This document shows, in pieces, positions 28,792-37,462 of a DNA stretch of 43,987 nucleotides; position 1 is the stretch's first letter, and each line of letters opens with the position of its first letter. A program made the position numbers and the translations under genes. This DNA is from a virus. Where the stretch lies: positions 1-43,987 of IMG/VR virus record IMGVR_UViG_3300017767_000032; one strand, 5' to 3'. The notes below the pieces were generated by a model. It did no database searches. It was given only the letters and a program-made list of their open reading frames with translations, and had not been told where the DNA came from.

Positions 28792-29595
28792 ATGGATGCA
28801 ATTCAAACTCATAGCCCAGAAGAACACGATACTACTATTGAGAACGCAGAGCATGTGCAGGAGATGCTCGAAAAAGTAGAAGGTGTACAGCAAGTATCAG
28901 ATGATCGGCCCGAATGGTTACCTGAAAAGTTTGGTTCCGCTGAGGAACTAGCTGATGCATACCAAAACTTAGAGCAAGAGTTCCACACAAGAAACCAAGA
29001 GGAACCACAAGAGTATGCTCAGGAACCACAAGAAGTCGAAGAGTATGAAGAAGGAGATGAAGTAACCTCAAACAACATAGATAGTTTTCTAGAAGGTTAT
29101 GGTTTAGACTATCAAAAGTTTGAGGAAGAGTTTAACAATACTGGTGGACTCTCTGATGCAGCTTATAAGGCATTAGACGAAGCAGGGATACCATCAGAAT
29201 TGGTAGATAACTATTTGGAAGGTCAGATGGCTATGGCTGAACAAATAGAATCTAGTGTGTATGAGTCGGTTGGTGGTCAGGAAAACTATAATATGATGAC
29301 AGAGTGGGCTTCGGATAATTTAGATCAATATGAGATAGAAGCCTTTAATCACATGATGGAATCCGCAGACAACAACCAAATCAACTTTGCTATCCAAGGT
29401 TTAGCATCGAGGTACCTTTTAGCAAACCAAGATGGAGAACCAAACCTAGTATCGGGTTCGGGTGGTGAAGGAATGGGTAGTCGTTATGAGTCCGTACAAC
29501 AATTAACGTCTGCCATGAGTGACCCTCGATACCATAATGACCCTGCGTATCGTAGGGAAGTAACAGATCGTTTATCACGATCAAATATTATGTAA
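28792..29595 (+). CDS. Scaffolding protein (T7 gp9-like)
   Basis: A 267-aa strongly acidic protein directly before the capsid gene. The first half is full of Glu/Gln (EPQEYAQEPQEVEEYEEGDE), the second half is helical (GQENYNMMTEWASDNL, IQGLASRYL), and the end HNDPAYRREVTDRLSRSNIM is typical for podovirus scaffolds. It guides procapsid assembly and then leaves. Confidence 0.88.
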   Translation: MDAIQTHSPEEHDTTIENAEHVQEMLEKVEGVQQVSDDRPEWLPEKFGSAEELADAYQNLEQEFHTRNQEEPQEYAQEPQEVEEYEEGDEVTSNNIDSFLEGYGLDYQKFEEEFNNTGGLSDAAYKALDEAGIPSELVDNYLEGQMAMAEQIESSVYESVGGQENYNMMTEWASDNLDQYEIEAFNHMMESADNNQINFAIQGLASRYLLANQDGEPNLVSGSGGEGMGSRYESVQQLTSAMSDPRYHNDPAYRREVTDRLSRSNIM

Positions 29596-29725
29596 CATTT
29601 AGCAGTATTATCCGTACTCAAGATATTAGACTTTGCCCCTTGCGAGGGAGAACCTAGTACGAACTCTTGTTTACTAGATTGTATGCACATGTGTACATGC
29701 TTAACATAAACAAGAAAGGCTAATA
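29596..29725 (+). promoter_or_regulatory. Capsid gene leader with candidate promoter motifs
   Basis: A 130-bp gap, long for the virion block. It holds CTAGATTGTA (29674-29683; the same 10 bases occur at 9305-9314), GTATGCACATGT (29681-29692, near copy at 4875) and the palindrome CACATGTG. A good ribosome binding site (AGAAAGG) precedes the capsid ATG. T7 has its strongest promoter here, so a phage polymerase promoter is expected, but which bases form it is unproven. Confidence 0.4.
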
Positions 29726-30988
29726 ATGGCTACATTTCAACATGGCTCTAATGAATACCAAAGTATTCGTAGTGGTGTACGTAACGTAGGTGGTGCTGGT
29801 ACTCCAGATCGTGCTGGTAGTGATCCTAGAGAATTGTTCCTCAAACTGTACGCAGGTGAGGTTATGACTGCGTTCCAGACAAAGAACGTAATGATGCCTC
29901 TCGGTAGAGTGAGGACCATTTCAAAAGGTAAGGAAGCCCAATTTATCATGACAGGTAAATATAGGGATGCTGCTTACCATACTCCAGGTAATCGTATTGC
30001 ACCCGATGCAGTAGCATCACACTCAGAGAGACTCGTCACTATTGATGACCTCTTAATTAACGCTCAGTTCATTCCTAAAATTGACGAGGCAATTCAACAC
30101 TATGATGTTAGAAATGTCTACACTCAAGAAGCAGGATATGGACTTTCAAAAGTAGCTGACCAGAATATTTTACGTATTCTCACTAAGGCTGCTTTGGCAA
30201 CTAACGTAGAACGTGCGGGTAAATTGATCAACAACTATAAGTCATTTGATCAAGAAGACTTCTCCGCTAACATCACAATCGGAAGTAATGCAAACGGAAG
30301 TGACTCTCGAAAACCTAAGTTTATCGTTAAAGCCATCATGGATGCTAGGCGAGAACTTGAGAAGATCGGAGCACCTCTCGATGGATTAGTTTGTATTATG
30401 AGTACTGACTCATACTACGATCTCTTCGATAGTACTACTGCTGATACCGCAACTGATCTCGCTGTATTTAATAGAGACTTTGGTGGTACTGGTGCTATTG
30501 GTTCTATGCAAGCACCTACAATTGCAGGTATTCCAATTGTAACCACACCACACTTCGGTTCCTTTAGTTCAGCAGGAACTTGGAGCAATTCAATCTTCAA
30601 CTTAAGTGCTGCTGGTGCCACTGGAAATGCTACGGCAGGACCAGTACCTATTAGTGGAGAGTCAGGAAGAAACGCTGCTTACAATATTGTAAACGATGGT
30701 GATCCTGATTATACCGCTGTTATTAATAAAGGTAGTAATATAGGTGCCGATGGTGGTCTCGATGCAGGAGGTTCAGTTGACCTTATTGATGAAGTAAAGA
30801 AGATTCGTTTCTTCGTAATGGCAAAAGATGCTGTAGCTACAGTTAAGCTCATGGATCTTTCTGTCGAATCCGAGTACCAGATAGATCGACAAGGTACTCT
30901 AGTCGTGTCCAAATATGCGATGGGACATGACGTTCTCCGTCCTGCGATGGCAGTAGCATGTAAGTCTAAACACGCATCTACTGGATAA
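29726..30988 (+). CDS. Major capsid protein (T7 gp10-like)
   Basis: A 420-aa HK97-fold capsid protein (T7 gp10A: 345 aa). Recognisable: GVRNVGGAGTPDRAGSDPRE near the N-terminus, KLYAGEVMTAFQTKNVMMPL, and HVSEYxx-type E-loop region replaced by KYRDAAYHTPGNRIAPDA. C-terminal strand segment ends QGTLVVSKYAMGHDVLRPA. The length suggests an inserted surface segment at about residues 280-350, which is Gly/Ser/Ala-rich (NLSAAGATGNATAGPVPI). A probable terminator follows. Confidence 0.95.
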   Translation: MATFQHGSNEYQSIRSGVRNVGGAGTPDRAGSDPRELFLKLYAGEVMTAFQTKNVMMPLGRVRTISKGKEAQFIMTGKYRDAAYHTPGNRIAPDAVASHSERLVTIDDLLINAQFIPKIDEAIQHYDVRNVYTQEAGYGLSKVADQNILRILTKAALATNVERAGKLINNYKSFDQEDFSANITIGSNANGSDSRKPKFIVKAIMDARRELEKIGAPLDGLVCIMSTDSYYDLFDSTTADTATDLAVFNRDFGGTGAIGSMQAPTIAGIPIVTTPHFGSFSSAGTWSNSIFNLSAAGATGNATAGPVPISGESGRNAAYNIVNDGDPDYTAVINKGSNIGADGGLDAGGSVDLIDEVKKIRFFVMAKDAVATVKLMDLSVESEYQIDRQGTLVVSKYAMGHDVLRPAMAVACKSKHASTG

Positions 30989-31008
30989 TCATAGGATTGC
31001 ATCCATTT

Positions 31009-31066
31009 AAGGGGGTATCAGAAGTTTAGTGCGTGTTCGGGCCTGCTCTGCCCCCTTTCCTCATTT
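31009..31066 (+). terminator. Probable terminator after capsid gene
   Basis: AAGGGGG (31009-31015) can pair with CCCCCTT (31051-31057), followed by TCCTCATTTT. An inner hairpin GGGC-CTGCTCT-GCCC lies at about 31039-31054 and could act alone. T7 has its main terminator at the same position after gene 10, which lets capsid mRNA be made in excess. Confidence 0.5.
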
Positions 31067-31075
31067 TAAATACAC

Positions 31076-31252
31076 ATGGATAACTTAAAGATTAAGAAAA
31101 AGAAAAGTCCTTTACCTACTCATCCTTCAATATTTAAAGGTGACTTAAGAAGTGCAACTGTATCTGATGATCCTACTTCTAAGTATAAAAAGAAAAAGAA
31201 GAAAAAGAAGAAGAAGGTAAAGAAAAAAATACTAGCAAGTAATACATATTAA
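31076..31252 (+). CDS. 58-residue polylysine protein
   Basis: A short gene, MDNLKIKKKKSPLPTHPSIF onward, with a ten-lysine run in the second half. It shares LKIKKKK with the protein at 6443. It lies between the capsid terminator and tail tubular protein A, with two bases before the next ATG. The codons in the Lys tract mix AAA and AAG, arguing against an assembly artefact. Function unknown; DNA or RNA binding is likely from charge. Confidence 0.6.
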   Translation: MDNLKIKKKKSPLPTHPSIFKGDLRSATVSDDPTSKYKKKKKKKKKKVKKKILASNTY

Positions 31253-31254
31253 CA

Positions 31255-31887
31255 ATGGCTACACTCCAACCTACAACTAAACTAGAAGCAGTTAATGTGA
31301 TGCTCACGAGTATAGGTGAAGCACCAGTTAACTCTTTAATATCTGGATTAGAAGATGCTGAGTTAGCAGAAACTATTTTAGAAAGTGTTAACAAAGAGAC
31401 ACAGAGTAGAGGTTGGATTTTTAACACTGACTTGAAACTATCGCTAAGTCCTAACACTGATAACCAAATAGTTTTACCAGATAATTACTTACGTGTGGAC
31501 ACTAGAGGTACTTTAAGATCCTCAAGTAAAGACATCGTTGAACGAGGTAGAAAACTCTATGATAGAATAGGTAATAGTTTTACTTTTACTGATGCAGTCA
31601 CAGTTGATGTAGTTATTTTATTAGACTTTACCGACATACCAGAGGTAGCACGAAGGTACATAACAATTAGATCAGCACGTATATTCCAAGATAGAGTCTT
31701 AAGTTCAACTAATATACATGGGTTTCAGCTACAAGATGAACAACAAGCATACATAGAGTTACAAGATTACCACGCTGAGACAGCAGACTTTAACATCTTT
31801 GATAACTATGACACGTTTGCTCCATTAGATAGAAACATATATGGAGAGCATTACATAACAAACACCTTAACCGAAACGTCTTCTTAA
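31255..31887 (+). CDS. Tail tubular protein A (T7 gp11-like)
   Basis: A 210-aa protein (T7 gp11: 196 aa) forming the adaptor ring below the portal. Family phrases: TKLEAVNVMLTSIGEAPVNS, ESVNKETQSRGWIFNTD, LPDNYLRVDT, and EVARRYITIRSARIFQDRVL. Adjacent to tail tubular protein B, with one base in between. Confidence 0.93.
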   Translation: MATLQPTTKLEAVNVMLTSIGEAPVNSLISGLEDAELAETILESVNKETQSRGWIFNTDLKLSLSPNTDNQIVLPDNYLRVDTRGTLRSSSKDIVERGRKLYDRIGNSFTFTDAVTVDVVILLDFTDIPEVARRYITIRSARIFQDRVLSSTNIHGFQLQDEQQAYIELQDYHAETADFNIFDNYDTFAPLDRNIYGEHYITNTLTETSS

Positions 31888-31888
31888 T

Positions 31889-34540
31889 ATGCCCTTAGTA
31901 TCTGGAGCTATACCTAATTTAATTAATGGGGTGTCACAACAACCACCTTCATTGAGGCTACCTACCCAAGGGGATATACAAGAGAATGGGTTATCTTCGG
32001 TAGTTAGGGGTTTAGAGAAGAGACCTGGGACACAACATATAGCCGAAGTAGATAGTAGCTTTAGTGATAGTAGTGCGTTTATACATACGATTCAGAGGGA
32101 TGAAGAGGAAGCATACGTAGCAGTACTCACAAATAATAGTATTAAAGTATTTGATTTAATAGGTAAGTATGCTCCTTATCATGCTACTAATACTACAACT
32201 GCTGCTTCAGGTAATGAAATACCTGTCTATAAAAATACTAATAAAGATGCACTAACACCTACTCAAACAAATTACTTAACTGTACTCAGTGGTAACAACG
32301 CACAAGAAACATTTGGTTCCACAACTGTAGCTGATTATACCTTTATACTTAATCGTACTAAAACAGTAACTAGGAGTACTTCTGAGTATAGCCATAGGAG
32401 ACCCTACGAAGCCTATGTATACGTAGCAGGAGGTGATTTTAAATCTACGTACACTGTTAATGTATCGTTTGTTAAATCAGGCACTACTTATAAGTTTACT
32501 GCTAGTGCTAAAACTCCTGATGGAGTAGTAAAAAGTAATACAACTGGTGCTGGAACACCAGCCCCATCAACTACACAACTTAATAACCAAGAAGCAGCTA
32601 AGACTTCTAATATAGCAAAATCATTAGCTACTGGTAGTTCAGGATTAACCGCAGGAAGTAATGTAATAACTGATTTAGTTATAACCAATGCTTTAACGCA
32701 CACTAATATACGAGATGCTACTAAATGGAAGGTAGGTACAGCGTACACAGCAGATGCAACTGAAGTTGCTATAGGTACAGAAGTTGATACGTTTACAGTA
32801 CATTACAATACTGATGAAAACCATATTTACATTCGTTCTAATAGTGTAGATTTTGATGTAACAGTATCTGATGGTAGTGGCGGTACCGACATAACATCTT
32901 TTGTAGGACATAAAGAAGTAGCATCATTCGGTAAACTACCTGCTACATTACCTCAAGAAGCGGAGTGGGGTTACGATGGAACTAATATCGAAGTAGATAA
33001 TGATACCAATGGTTTCACTATTAAAGTAGGAGGTGATACTAAGGAAGCCCAGGATGACTTTTATGTCTACTGGAATGGTAAATCGTGGAAAGAAACTGTT
33101 AAACCTAGATATACAAATGTAACTGATGATGAATACAAATTAAAGTTTAACGCTGAGACAATGCCTCACCAGTTACGAAAGGCATTTGATGGTGACAAAG
33201 TTTATTTTATTTTTGAACAAGCACCTTGGAAGTCGAGGACTGTAGGAGATAACGATACCAATCCTTTTCCATCCTTTACTGACTTTGAGATTAACGATGT
33301 GTTTTTCCATAGGAATCGCTTAGGTTTCTTGAGTGACGAGAATGTAATCTTTAGTGAAGCAGGTGGGTTCTTTAATCTATTCTCCACTACTACATTAACC
33401 ATCTTAGATAGCGAACCAATCGATGTTGCAGTTTCAAATAATCAGGTCTCCATATTACGACACGCAATTCCTTTTAACGAAAGTCTTCTTATTTTCTCAG
33501 ACCTTCAGCAATTTAAGGTATCCGCAGGAGAACTATTAACCCCTACTTCTGTATCCATTGATGTCTCAACTAACTTTGAGGTAGACACGAGGTCCAAACC
33601 TGTACCTGCTGGTAGGTATGTTTACTTTCCTTTCAAGAGAGGTAGCTTCTCAGGTGTCCGTGAGTACTTCTTAGACATCTCTACTGAGACCTCTGATGCA
33701 CAAGAGGTTACCGCACATGTACCTGAGTACATTAAGGGTAACATAGTGCAACTAGCTTCATCCTCTAACGAGGACATCTTACTAGCATTAGGTAATACAG
33801 ATAAAAAGAACTTATACGTTTATAAGTACTTCTGGTCAGGCTCAGATAAACTTCAATCATCCTGGTCCACATGGACATTTGATGGAGAAGTACTGAGCAT
33901 GTCTATCTTAGGATCAGATGTGTTCTTACTCATCAAGAGGAGTTCCAAACTATACTTAGAGAAACTTACCTTATCCACTGACCCTGCAAGTTTAGTAATG
34001 GATGACTCTCAGAGTGTTCACTTGGACCGAAGGGTAGAACTTAAGACAGGTGGGTTAACATCGATACCTTACGCTGATGCCACAGGTGTACAGTATATTC
34101 TACAGACAGGTAAGATTATTACTCAGAGTGATGTGAGTGCTCAACTAACCTTAAGTAAATCAGTATTCGCAGGTATCCCATTTACATTTAAGTATCGAGT
34201 AAGCGAACAAGTATATAAACAAAACGAAGTAACTGTTGAGATCGCTAGGTTACAGATACGTAACATGTCGTTTAATTATAGTGAGTCAGGGTTCTTTGAA
34301 GTAGTTGTTACTCCATTACCGAGTAGTGGGAGAGTAGCGAGGACAAATACATTTAGTGGGGTCATTGTAGGTTCTACTGTCTTAAACAAACAAACCTTAC
34401 AATCGGGAACCTTTAGAGTCCCTGTGTTATCCAAGAGTGACAACGTGATTATAGAGATACAAAATAATAAACATTTGCCGAGTAGATTACAATCCGCAGA
34501 GTACGAGGGATTCTTGGTAGTACGTTCTCCGAGGGGTTGA
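31889..34540 (+). CDS. Tail tubular protein B (T7 gp12-like)
   Basis: An 883-aa protein (T7 gp12: 794 aa), the nozzle of the short tail. Starts SGAIPNLINGVSQQPPSLRL followed by a region with GLEKRPGTQHIAEV, both hallmarks of the family. Later phrases: DVFFHRNRLGFLSDENVIFS, VDVSTNFEVDTRSKPVPAG-like segment, and a terminal about 100 residues of beta structure ending YEGFLVVRSPRG. The extra length sits around residues 110-300, Thr/Ser/Asn-rich. Confidence 0.95.
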   Translation: MPLVSGAIPNLINGVSQQPPSLRLPTQGDIQENGLSSVVRGLEKRPGTQHIAEVDSSFSDSSAFIHTIQRDEEEAYVAVLTNNSIKVFDLIGKYAPYHATNTTTAASGNEIPVYKNTNKDALTPTQTNYLTVLSGNNAQETFGSTTVADYTFILNRTKTVTRSTSEYSHRRPYEAYVYVAGGDFKSTYTVNVSFVKSGTTYKFTASAKTPDGVVKSNTTGAGTPAPSTTQLNNQEAAKTSNIAKSLATGSSGLTAGSNVITDLVITNALTHTNIRDATKWKVGTAYTADATEVAIGTEVDTFTVHYNTDENHIYIRSNSVDFDVTVSDGSGGTDITSFVGHKEVASFGKLPATLPQEAEWGYDGTNIEVDNDTNGFTIKVGGDTKEAQDDFYVYWNGKSWKETVKPRYTNVTDDEYKLKFNAETMPHQLRKAFDGDKVYFIFEQAPWKSRTVGDNDTNPFPSFTDFEINDVFFHRNRLGFLSDENVIFSEAGGFFNLFSTTTLTILDSEPIDVAVSNNQVSILRHAIPFNESLLIFSDLQQFKVSAGELLTPTSVSIDVSTNFEVDTRSKPVPAGRYVYFPFKRGSFSGVREYFLDISTETSDAQEVTAHVPEYIKGNIVQLASSSNEDILLALGNTDKKNLYVYKYFWSGSDKLQSSWSTWTFDGEVLSMSILGSDVFLLIKRSSKLYLEKLTLSTDPASLVMDDSQSVHLDRRVELKTGGLTSIPYADATGVQYILQTGKIITQSDVSAQLTLSKSVFAGIPFTFKYRVSEQVYKQNEVTVEIARLQIRNMSFNYSESGFFEVVVTPLPSSGRVARTNTFSGVIVGSTVLNKQTLQSGTFRVPVLSKSDNVIIEIQNNKHLPSRLQSAEYEGFLVVRSPRG

Positions 34541-34543
34541 TAT

Positions 34544-35170
34544 ATGGGTGCAGATCCAGGAACTATAGCATTAATACAATTAGCTATTACTGCTGCTGTC
34601 ACATCTCAACAACAAGCAGAACAGAGGCAACAAATAGCTGAAGCTAATCGAATTGCCCAAGAGAACGCACGTATAGCGAGTGATAAGTTTAACAACGATA
34701 TAGCAGTTTTAAACGAAAAAAATCGTAGGATGCGTGAACAAGAACAAGAAACGCTTGCTCAAGCGAGTAACGCTCAATTAACAGAACAAGTAAAAGCATT
34801 GGAAGCTACTGGTACTGCAATTACTAGTACTGGTGAAGCAGGGGTTGAGGGTATTAGTCCTTACTTACAACTTCAAGATATTGATAGACAACAACTAAAG
34901 AACATAGGAGTTATAAGAGGTAATGTAGCCACTAACTTACGAAGTGTTTCTTTACAAAGAGAAGGTCTTAAGTATGAAGCACAAAATGCTTACTATGGTG
35001 CATTAAATCAAATTAATTCTAATCAAGGTGCTTTTGGTCAAAGTGCAACTGCTAATGCGTTACAGTATGCTACGGCTGGTTTAGATGCAGGTACTACTTA
35101 CTATAAACTAGGTGGTAGGTTTGATGATAAAGATACTATAAAAGAATTACCAGAAACCTCTTTTGCATAA
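34544..35170 (+). CDS. Internal virion protein (T7 gp14-like)
   Basis: A 208-aa protein (T7 gp14: 196 aa). A short hydrophobic N-terminus (TIALIQLAITAAVTSQQ) is followed by a long Gln/Glu/Arg helix region and a Gly/Ala/Asn-rich C-terminus. In T7, gp14 inserts into the outer membrane during DNA ejection. Position between tail tubular B and the two large internal proteins fits. Confidence 0.85.
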   Translation: MGADPGTIALIQLAITAAVTSQQQAEQRQQIAEANRIAQENARIASDKFNNDIAVLNEKNRRMREQEQETLAQASNAQLTEQVKALEATGTAITSTGEAGVEGISPYLQLQDIDRQQLKNIGVIRGNVATNLRSVSLQREGLKYEAQNAYYGALNQINSNQGAFGQSATANALQYATAGLDAGTTYYKLGGRFDDKDTIKELPETSFA

Positions 35171-35179
35171 CTTAAAATA

Positions 35180-37462
35180 ATGGCTAAAGATAGGAAGACG
35201 AGGTTGCGACCTCTACAACAAACCGCACAGTTACAAACTGGTGGACTTCCTAGTAGAACCTCTTATCAACCTAAAGCTGCACCTCAAGGTAAATCTAATG
35301 AGGCACAGATGGCTAATGCGTTAGCCCAGTTAGCACCTTCACTTACTGAATTTTTAGGTACTAAGTTTCAATCAGATAAGAAGGCAGGAGTAGCTAAAGG
35401 TCGTGCTACATTTAGACAACAGACTACGGAAGAACGTAAAGAAACTCAAAGAAGAATAGCATTAGGTAATCAAGAAGGAGATGAGTTTTTTATAGAAGGT
35501 TATCAAAGATCCTGGCTTAAAAACTTAGGTCGTAGTTATGGACTTGGGTTAACTTCTATGCTCGATAAGATACCTAAAGATTTAAGTGATGAAGAGTTTT
35601 TTGAAGCTATAGAAAAATATGACCAGGAGTTTCAAAGTACAAATGGCTTAGACCTCTACGATAAAGAATTTTATAACGAAGAATTTGTTCCTACTCAAGA
35701 ACAATTTAAAAATGTAATACAACAAGCATGGGGTGCTCAAAGAAGACAATTGTTGTCAGAGCAAGCCGATGCTGCTTATCAGCAAAATTTAGTTAATAGT
35801 ATTGATGAAGTAGGAAATAACTTAAGTACTATTACAAATGGACAAATTAATGACTTAAGTGAATTACTTGATGAATTACCTACTATAATTGAAAGTTTAA
35901 AAACAGAAGGAATTGATGTTCCTAATGAAAATGATTTTGAAGGTATTCTAAGGAGATCATTTCAAGTAGCAGAAGAAGATCCTTTAGTAAATGAAATGTT
36001 TGCTAAGGATGAAAAAGGCGAGTACATCGGCATAAATAAAGCTATTGAACAATCTCTTCAAAATGCTCCTGTTGGAAGTGAAGGAGAAAAGGCATATAAA
36101 AAATATAAGAACTACGAAAAAGCAAATGTATTACATGGGTTGCGAAAAACAATATCTGATACTGTTAATAAGCATGCAGATATAACTGGAGATTTTGTTC
36201 AAGCTAACAACTTAGCTGCTACTCAAATTGCTGAATTAGCATTACAAAAAGATGATGTAGACCTTTTAAAACTTATAGATTTTATTACTACAGAAAATGG
36301 TGCATCATGGGGTACCTCAGGTCCAGCAATTAAAATTAAAAGAACTTATGAAGAAAAGATTAAACAAAATATAATTGACAAAGCTAACCGAGAGTACACT
36401 TTAAAACAAAGACAAGAAGAAGAATTAAAAAAGAACGCTAAAGCTAATACATCTATTATACTAAGAAATATACAGAGGGATAGTAGTGGTAAATTAATTA
36501 TTGACAGTAAATCTTTACGAGCACTAGAGATGCAAATCGAAACCTTAGAAGACTTAGGTGAAAGAGATGAGGCTCGGAAACTAAGGATAAGTATAGGTTC
36601 ACACACTACACTCGAAGAAGAGTTAGCTCTTAAAAATTTAGAAATAGATGTTAGTACTGGTAATACTACTACTGAAAAAATTAGAGAAGATGGAGTATTA
36701 CTAGGACTAGATCCCAAAAAAATAGGAGACTTAGAAAAAGAACTAACTGATAAACAGTATAGAGATAGAATATTTAAAAAAGATTCTTTAGCAACTGTAG
36801 CTAGAAATGATGCACTCAAGTTAATTACTAAGAAACCAGTAGGTGCAGGAAAATCTTTAGAGGATTGGTTTGCTGAGTTTCAACAGAGTGATCCTAAAGA
36901 TGTTGAGAGAGTCCGTAATGCACATAGGTATCGAAGGGCACTCTTAGACTATGGTTATGAAAAACAAAAAGAATTAAAAGAACAAAACCCTAATATATCG
37001 CAAACAGACTTAGATGATAAACTAAGTAGAGCAATTGCAGATAAAGCCTTAGATCAAAACTTTTTAAAATCTTATTTAATTAAAGAAGATGAAGATAATA
37101 CTAAACTAAGTGTTATTCAGACTCACCCTAATATAGTTAAGCTACCTCAGAAAGGTTTTATTGATAAAACTTTTAAAGAAGATAAATTTCCTTACACTGA
37201 TAAAAATCAATACTTAAAAGATAGAGATACTATATTTCTCGCTTTTAAAAGCAATACTCCTTGGAAAACAGTAAGTGGTGTGGAAGTTTATGATAATAGA
37301 ATGGTTCAAATGATAAACAAGTTATTAGAAGGAGAAGGTGGAGGAAGTGATGGTACTTTGTATTCTAATTTTCTTGGAAAACCAGACGAAGCATTTTCAT
37401 TTTTAGCTCAACTATTAGACGAACATTTTAATATTCCCGATGCAAATAGATTTAAGCCCTGA
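35180..37462 (+). CDS. Internal virion protein (T7 gp15-like)
   Basis: A 760-aa protein (T7 gp15: 747 aa), mostly helical and rich in Lys, Glu, Asp and Gln. It starts MAKDRKTRLRPLQQTAQLQT, with GKSNEAQMANALAQLAPSL after it, a known pattern in marine T7-like phages. In T7 it forms part of the periplasmic DNA-ejection tube together with gp16. The end overlaps the next gene by 23 bases. Confidence 0.85.
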   Translation: MAKDRKTRLRPLQQTAQLQTGGLPSRTSYQPKAAPQGKSNEAQMANALAQLAPSLTEFLGTKFQSDKKAGVAKGRATFRQQTTEERKETQRRIALGNQEGDEFFIEGYQRSWLKNLGRSYGLGLTSMLDKIPKDLSDEEFFEAIEKYDQEFQSTNGLDLYDKEFYNEEFVPTQEQFKNVIQQAWGAQRRQLLSEQADAAYQQNLVNSIDEVGNNLSTITNGQINDLSELLDELPTIIESLKTEGIDVPNENDFEGILRRSFQVAEEDPLVNEMFAKDEKGEYIGINKAIEQSLQNAPVGSEGEKAYKKYKNYEKANVLHGLRKTISDTVNKHADITGDFVQANNLAATQIAELALQKDDVDLLKLIDFITTENGASWGTSGPAIKIKRTYEEKIKQNIIDKANREYTLKQRQEEELKKNAKANTSIILRNIQRDSSGKLIIDSKSLRALEMQIETLEDLGERDEARKLRISIGSHTTLEEELALKNLEIDVSTGNTTTEKIREDGVLLGLDPKKIGDLEKELTDKQYRDRIFKKDSLATVARNDALKLITKKPVGAGKSLEDWFAEFQQSDPKDVERVRNAHRYRRALLDYGYEKQKELKEQNPNISQTDLDDKLSRAIADKALDQNFLKSYLIKEDEDNTKLSVIQTHPNIVKLPQKGFIDKTFKEDKFPYTDKNQYLKDRDTIFLAFKSNTPWKTVSGVEVYDNRMVQMINKLLEGEGGGSDGTLYSNFLGKPDEAFSFLAQLLDEHFNIPDANRFKP

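Noticed and set aside
36346-36819. 157-residue minus-strand frame
   Set aside because: It is the mirror of the Lys/Glu-rich gp15-like gene (Ser/Leu/Phe-rich low-complexity translation) with no gene-like start. The same holds for all other minus-strand frames.
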